The position numbers were made by a program, and so were the translations under genes. Below are positions 58,327 through 64,000 of a DNA stretch of 64,000 bases, piece after piece. Position 1 is the first letter of the stretch, and the number at the start of each line of letters is the position of its first letter. This DNA is from Oscillospiraceae bacterium (GTDB lineage: Bacteria > Bacillota > Clostridia > Oscillospirales > Oscillospiraceae), in assembly GCA_015068125.1 (NCBI GenBank), contig SVLD01000004.1, positions 1 to 64,000 of the forward strand. The letters are read 5' to 3'. A model generated the notes under the pieces. The model saw nothing but the letters and a program-made list of their open reading frames with translations. It did not search any database and was not told the origin of the DNA.

Positions 58327-58899
58327 ATGAAGTTTACCGAAAAACTGCGTACCACCGCAGAATCTTATGTAAAGAAAATCCAGGCAAAGGAAAAGGAAAT
58401 TGCCGACCATCACAAGGAAGGCATTAAAACCTATTCCCAGGCAAAGTACCAGGAAATTCAGTTTGAACTGCAGGAGCAGCGAAACGATTTGCACCGGGAA
58501 GCCATGGCAGCGATCAATGCTATCATTGACGAATTTAAGGCCGAACTGACCCGCCGTTATGTAGCAAAGGGTGACGAACTGAATACCGGTGATATGACGC
58601 TGCTGAACAGCGGTTACAAGTTGTCCCTGGGCGACCTGGAAGCCATGTTCGACCGTTACGCACCGGCCGAAGGAATGCCCAATGCGGCATGCAATCACAC
58701 TATGATTCGCGCAATTTTGGATTATGCAGAAGAACATGGTATGTATCTGAATCGTACCTATTACGGCGAAAAGGAAAAGGCCGCTGCAACTGATTCTCTG
58801 AAGCAGTATGCTTTGAATTGCTTCCAGCGCCCCGATTTCGGCATGGAAACCGAAGCATATTTCGCTCAGATTTTCCCCGAAGCCTTGGCCGGGGACTAA
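58327..58899 (+). CDS. hypothetical coiled-coil protein
   Basis: This 190-residue protein has a long N-terminal charged helix, probably coiled coil (AESYVKKIQAKEKEIADHH, QFELQEQRNDLHREAMAAI; residues 1-90), then a small helical domain (SLGDLEAMFDRYAPAEGMP, AILDYAEEHGMYLNRTYYG). Such proteins are common in phage-like elements, but I cannot assign a role. Confidence 0.68.
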   Translation: MKFTEKLRTTAESYVKKIQAKEKEIADHHKEGIKTYSQAKYQEIQFELQEQRNDLHREAMAAINAIIDEFKAELTRRYVAKGDELNTGDMTLLNSGYKLSLGDLEAMFDRYAPAEGMPNAACNHTMIRAILDYAEEHGMYLNRTYYGEKEKAAATDSLKQYALNCFQRPDFGMETEAYFAQIFPEALAGD

Positions 58900-59192
58900 A
58901 AAGGGTCCTACTGCTGCGAAGAATTGCGGCAGGCCGCCACAAAGAACCGTGGTGGCTTCCGTATAGTGTCAGTTATGGGGTGCCTGACACAAGGGATTGT
59001 TTGTAGGGGTTTGGTATTTATCTTTCCAGTAAATTCCGCAAATTTCCGCACAAAAGGGGGCATGGGGAAAAGCCCACAAGCAGCAGCTGGCTGCTGCGTC
59101 CGCTCTGGCACGGCAGCTGCAGCAGTAGAGGACTAACAACTGAAGGGGCGTGCAGGCGTCGCTTGTGCGTCCCTTTTCCGAGAGGTGATACT
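58900..59192. other. 293-base gap with structured RNA potential
   Basis: No supported gene. It has GCCGCCAC/GTGGTGGC (58933-58957), GTGTCAG (58966-58972) pairing with CTGACAC (58984-58990), and a terminator-like AAGGGGCG (59143-59150) with CGTCCCTTTT (59168-59177) directly before the ATG at 59193. The last hairpin may attenuate the downstream genes. Confidence 0.5.
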
Positions 59193-59408
59193 ATGGCAAA
59201 GAAAAGATTGAAGCTGGGGACATCCAGAGAGGTCAAACACGCCGTGAACAGGATTGCCAACATGCTGCTGAATGGCGAGATAGATTCCAAGACAGCTAAC
59301 GCCATTCTTTATGCTGCCAATGTGATCCTGGGGGCTATTCGTGTAGATGAACAGCAGCAGAAACTGGACGAGCTGGAACAGGTGATAGAGGAGATGAAAA
59401 GGAAATGA
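59193..59408 (+). CDS. small hypothetical protein
   Basis: This 71-residue, helical, basic-to-acidic protein (KRLKLGTSREVKHAVNRIAN, ELEQVIEEMKRK) starts at ATG 59193 with AGAGGTG upstream and overlaps the next gene by 4 bases. Such proteins precede sigma-like late regulators in many phage-like elements. Confidence 0.68.
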   Translation: MAKKRLKLGTSREVKHAVNRIANMLLNGEIDSKTANAILYAANVILGAIRVDEQQQKLDELEQVIEEMKRK

Positions 59409-59662
59409 GCACTTTTTTGCGCCGGGTGCAGCGGCTCCATGAGCGGCTGACAATAAAAGGGAATCCGCTCGTAATCCTTACCTATGGGGATGGATCGGTG
59501 CGTGAAATGGCTTGGATGGATGCATTTAAGGAAATCGGATGTGGCGCCGATGTCGTGGACGTCCAATATCCAGACGAGACAGGGCAGTCCCTGCTTGCCG
59601 CGATGCTCCCCGGCATTGAGAATGTGGAAAACCTATTGGAGGATATCGATGACGAGTTTTAA
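59405..59662 (+). CDS. small hypothetical protein
   Basis: This 85-residue acidic protein (FLRRVQRLHERLTIKGNPLV, GENVENLL-type acidic end GIENVENLLEDIDDEF) is overlapped by genes on both sides, by 4 bases upstream and 14 bases downstream. No family recognised. Confidence 0.68.
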   Translation: MSTFLRRVQRLHERLTIKGNPLVILTYGDGSVREMAWMDAFKEIGCGADVVDVQYPDETGQSLLAAMLPGIENVENLLEDIDDEF

Positions 59663-59771
59663 GAGACGCCTGGAGGCCTTGGAAGCGGCGCTAAAGGACA
59701 AGATGGCGGAACGGAGATTGCACGATCTAGTTGTCCAGCTGCGTAAGTACATCAAGAAATACGGACAATAA
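59649..59771 (+). CDS. very small hypothetical protein
   Basis: This 40-residue protein (MTSFKRRLEALEAALKDKMA) begins inside the previous gene, in another frame, and looks like one amphipathic, probably coiled-coil helix. The long overlap and lack of a separate strong site make it less certain, but the ATGA-like coupling and high charge fit an element gene. Confidence 0.5.
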   Translation: MTSFKRRLEALEAALKDKMAERRLHDLVVQLRKYIKKYGQ

Positions 59772-59792
59772 CTGTGGCGTGAGGTGGTACAG

Positions 59793-60692
59793 GTGTCAAA
59801 CGAGGAATTGGTGGCGGAGATCCAAGCCGGTGCTGTGGAGCTGATGAGCCAGCTGTGGGAACAGGTTGAAGGGTTGGTCAAGTGGAAGGCTAAGCGGATT
59901 ATGACCGCCCTAGAGGGTAGCCCAGGGCGCGGTGTGGAGTTTGATGATCTTTATCAGTCTGGCTATTTGGCTATGGTGGCAGCGGTGAACACTTACGATC
60001 CGTCCGCTGGCGGTGCTTTCTCCACTTGGCTTATGTATCACCTGAAGAATGCCTTTGCAGAGGCTACAGGGTATCGTACCAAAAGCGGACAGAACGAGCC
60101 GTTGAATAATTCCTTCAGCCTAGACAAAACCGTTGATGATGAAGCGGACGGCACAACCTTCGGTGAGTTTATTCCAGATCCCAAAGCCGCCGCCACCATG
60201 CTGTGTGTAGAGGAAAGAGTGTGGCTGGAACAGCTTCATGAGGCGCTGGAGGCGGCTCTGGCGGCAATTCCTGAAAAGTATGCTGATGTGATGCGGCTGC
60301 GGCATTATCAGGGTTTGACCCTCGCTGATGTCGGGGAGATTCGGGGAACGTCGCCGGAGCGGATTCGCCAAATGGAAAACAAGGCCATTAGGCAGCTACG
60401 GAAACCGAGCCTTGCCTGTCACCTTCGGCCCTTTTATGATTTTGATTTCTACTGCGGTACCGGCTATGGTGCATTCCGGCACTCTGGCATGAGCATCCAG
60501 GATCGGTATCTGATCATGGAAGAGGAACACAAGGAACGGCAATCCAGCCGCCTCCGAAAAGACCGTGAGAATGAGATCCGTAATTCGGTCAGTGCCATGA
60601 TTGAGAGTATCACGGCAGAGACTGAGGCAAGAGTAGCAGCCATGACCCCGGAAGAAAAGCGGGCATTGTTGGAACAGTATGGATATGCGTGA
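59793..60692 (+). CDS. sigma-70-like RNA polymerase sigma factor
   Basis: This 299-residue protein has sigma region 2 (FDDLYQSGYLAMVAAVNTYD, then AFSTWLMYHLKNA near 80) and region 4 (YADVMRLRHYQGLTLADVGE, then TSPERIRQMENKAIRQL near 190), plus a C-terminal charged helix of about 90 residues (EEEHKERQSSRLRKDRENEI). It would redirect host RNA polymerase to element genes, probably late ones. The GTG at 59793 has GAGGTGG upstream; an earlier GTG at 59784 is possible. The long C-terminal helix is unusual for a sigma factor. Confidence 0.85.
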   Translation: MSNEELVAEIQAGAVELMSQLWEQVEGLVKWKAKRIMTALEGSPGRGVEFDDLYQSGYLAMVAAVNTYDPSAGGAFSTWLMYHLKNAFAEATGYRTKSGQNEPLNNSFSLDKTVDDEADGTTFGEFIPDPKAAATMLCVEERVWLEQLHEALEAALAAIPEKYADVMRLRHYQGLTLADVGEIRGTSPERIRQMENKAIRQLRKPSLACHLRPFYDFDFYCGTGYGAFRHSGMSIQDRYLIMEEEHKERQSSRLRKDRENEIRNSVSAMIESITAETEARVAAMTPEEKRALLEQYGYA

Positions 60693-60717
60693 AGCTAAAA
60701 AATATAGAAGCATAAGA

Positions 60718-60752
60718 AATAGGAGCTACCATTGTAGGGAGCTCCTATTTTG
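60718..60752. terminator. bidirectional terminator
   Basis: AATAGGAGCT (60718-60727) pairs with AGCTCCTATT (60740-60749), then TTTT, between convergent genes. Confidence 0.85.
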
Positions 60753-60753
60753 C

Positions 60754-60954
60754 TTATCCGCACATATACCGTGCAAGTGCAGATTTGCTAATTCTGCCGT
60801 TTACAATCTTTGCGCCAAGGTATTTCTTGACCGTGTTCTTGCTGCCATAACCAAGGATCTGCATTGTCTCCTGTATGGTCATCATTTCGCGTTCAGGGAA
60901 CAATCTATTTAGCTGTTCGATGTTTACACGATAATCTTCCTTCTCTCGTGACAT
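60754..60954 (-). CDS. excisionase-like helix-turn-helix protein (right end)
   Basis: This 66-residue protein has MTIQETMQILGYGSKNTVKK and KIVNGRISKSALARYM, the HTH-17/AlpA-like fold. AAGGAGGTG lies before the ATG. It is the outermost minus-strand gene by attR and faces the sigma gene. Candidate directionality factor or regulator of integrase. Confidence 0.75.
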   Translation of the reverse strand: MSREKEDYRVNIEQLNRLFPEREMMTIQETMQILGYGSKNTVKKYLGAKIVNGRISKSALARYMCG

Positions 60955-61048
60955 TGTTTCACCTCCTTCCTTTTAATATACTGTAGAATCTGTTCGTTTT
61001 AATGGACATTTTCAGTGGTATGATTGCCGTACAAAAGGAGGTGGTAAA

Positions 61049-61216
61049 ATGCCAATAACAGTTGATCGCCGTACAGGCAAAATAATATCTGCCCCAGAGC
61101 TTACACAGGAACAAAAGGATTTTGCTTGGGAGATGATAGTTAGAATCTGGATAAAGCGAAATCCAGAAAAATTTCGAGCAATGCTTAGTGGAAATAAGGA
61201 TGAGGAAGATGTGTAA
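61049..61216 (+). CDS. small hypothetical protein at the right end
   Basis: This 55-residue protein (MPITVDRRTGKIISAPELTQ, FAWEMIVRIWIKRNPEKFRA) starts at ATG 61049 with a very good AAAGGAGGTGG. It is divergent from the excisionase-like gene. Probably real given the site; no family recognised. Confidence 0.65.
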   Translation: MPITVDRRTGKIISAPELTQEQKDFAWEMIVRIWIKRNPEKFRAMLSGNKDEEDV

Positions 61217-61218
61217 TT

Positions 61219-61258
61219 TGGCGACCAAATGGCGACCCAAGTTATAAAACGGTCGCCA
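61219..61258. repeat. integrase arm-type repeats, right
   Basis: TGGCGACC at 61219-61226 and 61230-61237 with the same 11-base spacing as on the left, plus the inverted copy GGTCGCCA at 61251-61258. Confidence 0.6.
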
Positions 61259-61355
61259 AGGCTTTATTACGATGCAATACGCACAATCTCAAAAACCGTT
61301 GCAATACAGCATCTTTTACTACATAATCAAACGGCTCAACACGGCAAAAATCCCA

Positions 61356-61400
61356 TTGGTAAGGATGAGGTCGCCAGTTCAAATCTGGCTAGCAGCTCCA
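61356..61400 (+). repeat. attachment site, right copy (attR)
   Basis: Identical to 50866-50910. It is the displaced original 3' part of the tRNA-Thr gene, without a 5' half. Confidence 0.93.
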
Positions 61401-61402
61401 CG

Positions 61403-61437
61403 AAAAACCCTAGAGCCTCAACGGCTTTGGGGTTTTT
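61403..61437 (+). terminator. original tRNA-Thr terminator
   Basis: AAAAACCCTAGAGCC (61403-61417) pairs with GGCTTTGGGGTTTTT (61423-61437), then GCTTTTTC. Confidence 0.82.
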
Positions 61438-61537
61438 GCTTTTTCTGCACACTTAAGTAGAATCGGTCAAAACCAAGACAAAAACCAAGACATAGGACAG
61501 TAATAGCCGGACTGGATCTTGCCAGCCCGACTATTTT

Positions 61538-61756
61538 TTATGCCTTTTTAATTGCGTCGCGGAAAATATTGCTTGCTCTGCGGATGCTTTCTTGGTCTGC
61601 GTGGGTGTACATTCGCAGAGTTACCGCTTTGTCACAATGCCCTAGTTTCTCGGAAACGCTTGCGACGTCGGCGCCGTTTGTAATGGCGATGCTGGCAAAA
61701 CTGTGGCGCAGCTTGTGAGGGTGTAAATGACTGATGCCATATTTCTTTTCAAAAGG
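61538..61756 (-). pseudogene. tyrosine recombinase C-terminal remnant
   Basis: About 72 residues remain of a tyrosine recombinase: HLHPHKLRHSFASIAI (HxxR motif), EKLGHCDKAV and TLRMYTHADQESI with the nucleophile Tyr. No N-terminal or middle part is present in any frame, so it is a 5'-truncated fossil. It lies 138 bases outside attR, which suggests that another element once used the same tRNA. Confidence 0.82.
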
Positions 61757-61930
61757 GCTTTGTATTTGTAGGCGGTGATTCTGCTGATGTCGCAGACCCT
61801 CGCCAATTCGCTGATGTTCCGTTGCCCGTTTTTGTGGGCGGGATAGTGGCAGAGAAAACTTGCGGGAATGTCCTCTTTGCTCACTTGCGGACACCCGGTC
61901 TGTCGCCCCTTAGTTCTGGCGTTCTCCATG
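61745..61930 (-). pseudogene. serine recombinase C-terminal remnant
   Basis: In another minus-strand frame, GMENARTKGRQTGCPQ, EDIPASFLCHYPA and NISELARVCDISRITAYKYK form the C-terminal helix-turn-helix part of a resolvase/invertase. The catalytic N-terminus is missing. It runs directly into the tyrosine recombinase remnant near 61750, so the two fragments were joined by a deletion or insertion. Confidence 0.72.
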
Positions 61931-62132
61931 CCAGACCGCAGCAAATCAGCCATTCCTATCGGAGTGGCTGATTTTTTGTTTCTTGACAGGCGGAACATAT
62001 TGATATAGTGGGATTTATTCCTGTTGACATTTCTTGAGAATGGTTGTAAACTTAAAATGAGTTATTGTCGGGAAGTATAACTATTTTGTGGATGTTTGTT
62101 TTTGGTGCAAAAACAAAGGGGAGGAACTGTCC

Positions 62133-62483
62133 TTGACTGAGAAAGAAATGAAAAAGCTGAACCGGTATCAGCTTTTGGAACTGCTGATTATCCAGACCGA
62201 GGAGGTCAACACCCTCCGCCAGCAGCTTCAGGAGGCGCAAAAAGCCCTGGAAAATCGCAATATTCAAATGGAATCTATCGGCTCTATCGCGGAAGCATCT
62301 CTGCATCTTGAGGGCGTGTTTGACGCAGCACAAAATGCGGTGGATCTGTTCCTGGCCGAGGCAAAAAAGCGAATCTCTGAGATGGAGGCTCAGGCAGCTG
62401 AGGAAGCCCAGCGGATCATCGAAGAGGCAAAGCAGCGGGCCCGGCAGCTCCTGGAGAATGCCGAAAACGGAAAGAATCCCTGA
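62133..62483 (+). CDS. coiled-coil protein upstream of lepB
   Basis: This 116-residue protein begins at TTG 62133, chosen because GGGGAGG at 62118-62124 is 8 bases upstream (ATG 62148 is the alternative). It is nearly all coiled coil: KLNRYQLLELLIIQTEEVN, QQLQEAQKALENRNIQ and an alanine/glutamate-rich end (AEEAQRIIEEAKQRARQLL), like DivIVA- or F-type-ATPase-b-like helices. It sits 24 bases before signal peptidase I. Similar small proteins accompany lepB in clostridia; function unknown. Confidence 0.75.
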   Translation: MTEKEMKKLNRYQLLELLIIQTEEVNTLRQQLQEAQKALENRNIQMESIGSIAEASLHLEGVFDAAQNAVDLFLAEAKKRISEMEAQAAEEAQRIIEEAKQRARQLLENAENGKNP

Positions 62484-62507
62484 CTTTGAAATAGGACGAA
62501 AAAAAGT

Positions 62508-63095
62508 ATGAGCAAGAAAAAATGGAATCCGGAGATGCCGGAAAAAGAGCTCCTGCAGAAAGAACTGAAGCGGGAACTGTATAAGCGACGTTTCCGTAAG
62601 ATCCTGCGAAGCTCCTTTCATGCGCTGATTGTGGTGGCGGCGGTAGCTGCCCTCATCGCCACCTTGCTGCTGCCGGTGCTGCAGATCGCAGGCACCAGTA
62701 TGGAGCCCAGCCTGAAAGACGGCGATATCGTGCTGCTGGCGAAAACCAGCAAGTTGGAGCGTGGCGAGCTGTGCGCCTTTTACTACTCCAATAAAATACT
62801 CATCAAACGTGTCATTGGCTTGCCCGGTGATTATATATGGATCGATAAGGACGGAACGGTGTACGTGAACAACGATATGCTGGACGAACCTTATGTTTCT
62901 GAAAAAGCCCTGGGCGAGTGCGACATGGAATTTCCCTATCAGGTTCCGGAGAACAGCTATTTTATGCTGGGCGACCAGCGGGCTACCTCCATTGACAGCC
63001 GAAGCTCCGTCATCGGCTGTGTTCCCAAGGATCAGCTCATCGGCAGACTGCTGTGCAAGATCTGGCCCTTGTCGGAATGGGCCTGGCTGGGGTGA
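62508..63095 (+). CDS. lepB: signal peptidase I
   Basis: This 195-residue enzyme removes signal peptides from exported proteins. It has one membrane segment (HALIVVAAVAALIATLLLPVL, residues about 41-60), the catalytic Ser in GTSMEPSLKDGD near 66 and the general-base Lys in IKRVIGLPGDY near 104, followed by the conserved GDQRATSIDSRS near 161. It is membrane-bound with the active site outside. AAAAAG... upstream gives a weak ribosome binding site. It serves the many secreted and lipoprotein products of this window, although lipoproteins use signal peptidase II. Confidence 0.95.
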   Translation: MSKKKWNPEMPEKELLQKELKRELYKRRFRKILRSSFHALIVVAAVAALIATLLLPVLQIAGTSMEPSLKDGDIVLLAKTSKLERGELCAFYYSNKILIKRVIGLPGDYIWIDKDGTVYVNNDMLDEPYVSEKALGECDMEFPYQVPENSYFMLGDQRATSIDSRSSVIGCVPKDQLIGRLLCKIWPLSEWAWLG

Positions 63096-63132
63096 TATAA
63101 CCCAATCAATATGAACGAAAGAAGGACGGATA

Positions 63133-64000
63133 TTGCAGCAAACGGATAAATACCTGGCGCAAGTACATAATCGCAAAGCTATTCGCGGCAAGATCTATCA
63201 GGCGTTGCTGATCCTTTCTCTTTTCGTGATCCTGGCGGTGTTCTGGGGGCTGAAGCTCACAGGCATCACCATGGCAGGCGAGGCCTTCTGCGGAAAACCC
63301 GAACACATCCATTCGGAAAGCTGTTCAGATTGCACCCTGCAGGAACACATCCACGACCGAACTTGTTACAGCAACATCAAAGCCGATCTGGAAACAGTGG
63401 CGGATTGGGAAGCAAACCTGGCAAAACTGCCCCGTGGCGGTTCTGTGGCGGAACGTATCGTTCAGATAGCCCAGTCCCAGTTGGGCCAGGGAGAAAGTGA
63501 GATCAACTTCCAGGTGGATGCCCAGGGCGTCCGCCGGGGCGTTACCCGCTACGGCCAGTGGTACGGCAATCCCTACGGGGATTGGTCGGCGATGTTCGCC
63601 TCCTTCTGTCTGCATTATGCGGGAATTGAGGGACTGCCGGTCAACGCAGGTCATGATGCCATGCTGATGGAGTGGATGGATGCAGGGCTTTACGGCCCGG
63701 CAAGCAGCTTTGCTCCCAAGGCTGGCTACCTGCTGTTCCTGGACAAGGATCAGGATGGCTGGTGCGACGCAGTTGCCGTCATCACAGAGGTGACGGAAAG
63801 CACCCTGACCGTCTTGGAGGGCGATCTGGACAACCGGGTGGCGGAAATCGCCTACCCCATGGAGGCTCCGGCTCTGCTGGGCTATGGCCTGGTGCCCCTG
63901 GAACCCAGACTGAACCTGCGGACACCGGAGGGTCTGAAGCTGGTGGCGCAAAAAGAGGGAGAAACAGACACCCTGTTTACCGACGGCAACCAGCTGGTGG
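63133..64000 (+). CDS. membrane-anchored CHAP-like protein, partial
   Basis: It starts at TTG 63133 with AAGGA upstream and is cut by the end of the window after 289 residues. It has one N-terminal membrane segment (ALLILSLFVILAVFWGL), a Cys/His-rich stretch (CGKPEHIHSESCSDC) and a CHAP/amidase-like domain: SQLGQGESEIN, then RYGQWYGNPYGDWSAMFASFC near residue 138, given here in parts as RYGQWYGNPYGDW and SAMFASFC. The position that normally holds the catalytic Cys (WCAMF) is Ser. The rest of the CHAP core (AGYLLFLDKDQDGWCDAVAV) is present. Peptidoglycan-related or an inactive relative. Confidence 0.75.
   Translation, partial: MQQTDKYLAQVHNRKAIRGKIYQALLILSLFVILAVFWGLKLTGITMAGEAFCGKPEHIHSESCSDCTLQEHIHDRTCYSNIKADLETVADWEANLAKLPRGGSVAERIVQIAQSQLGQGESEINFQVDAQGVRRGVTRYGQWYGNPYGDWSAMFASFCLHYAGIEGLPVNAGHDAMLMEWMDAGLYGPASSFAPKAGYLLFLDKDQDGWCDAVAVITEVTESTLTVLEGDLDNRVAEIAYPMEAPALLGYGLVPLEPRLNLRTPEGLKLVAQKEGETDTLFTDGNQLV

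Noticed and set aside
58924-59136. 70-codon open frame in the gap before 59193
   Set aside because: Composition is unlike the neighbours, its start has no site, and the region instead shows RNA stems.

Overview
The window reads as the chromosome of a low-to-mid GC anaerobic Firmicute, most likely class Clostridia, order Oscillospirales. The basis is the Gram-positive ribosomal-protein order rpsK-rpsD-rpoA-rplQ, strong AGGAGG ribosome binding sites, lipoprotein-type binding proteins, Gram-positive cell-wall-type C-terminal tails and a clostridial-style coiled-coil/lepB pair. The exact genus cannot be read from the sequence alone.

Layout. 1-2.2 kb: end of the ribosomal alpha operon. 2.2-16 kb: sugar-acid catabolism. 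It holds an aldose-1-epimerase, an AllH-like DUF2877 protein, an AraC regulator, then a seven-gene minus-strand operon (in transcription order MBL hydrolase, SDR, IlvD/Edd dehydratase, FAD oxidoreductase, FdrA/AllF-like, DUF1116/AllG-like, acetate-kinase-like), and on the plus strand KDPG aldolase plus KDG kinase. 16-31 kb: uptake. It holds two paralogous lipoprotein solute-binding proteins, one permease pair, an amidohydrolase, a tandem pair of 617-residue proteins of unrecognised family, two secreted proteins sharing one unusual C-terminal anchor, and a second AraC regulator. 31-36 kb: three tandem ComEC-type metallo-hydrolases. 36-48 kb: a long plus-strand catabolic run (polysaccharide deacetylase, HpcH/HpaI aldolase, 2-hydroxyacid dehydrogenase, aldo-keto reductase, MBL hydrolase, YesL-like membrane protein, GH2, GH3, GH28-like, alkaline phosphatase). 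48-50.7 kb: YibE/F-like membrane protein and a glycerol-1-phosphate dehydrogenase. 50.8-61.4 kb: a 10.5-kb integrated element in tRNA-Thr(GGT). 61.5-64 kb: recombinase remnants, a coiled-coil protein, signal peptidase I and a cut-off CHAP-like protein.

How it fits together (inference). An oligosaccharide, probably containing uronic or deoxy sugars, is bound by the lipoproteins, imported without a local ATPase gene (a shared MsmX-type ATPase is presumed), trimmed by the GH2, GH3, GH28-like and perhaps 617-residue enzymes, and the sugars are oxidised, delactonised and dehydrated to 2-keto-3-deoxy acids. These can go through KdgK/Eda or the HpcH-type aldolase. The most interesting part is a third route. 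The AllF/AllG/AllH proteins are known in E. coli as an oxamate carbamoyltransferase, in which oxalurate is split by phosphate into oxamate and carbamoyl phosphate. Here they are encoded with a dehydratase, two oxidoreductases and an acetate-kinase homologue instead of carbamate kinase. Oxalurate is an isostere of a 2,4-dioxo acid, so I propose phosphorolytic cleavage of a 2,4-diketo-3-deoxy sugar acid to pyruvate plus an acyl phosphate, with ATP recovered by the kinase.

The element in tRNA-Thr has a tyrosine integrase, a divergent CI/Cro-like switch with three matching operators, a His-less Fic protein, a primase-helicase, a sigma-70-like factor, many small genes, and two promoter-to-terminator intervals that look like small RNAs. 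No capsid, terminase or relaxase gene is visible, so a phage satellite or other helper-dependent element is the best reading.
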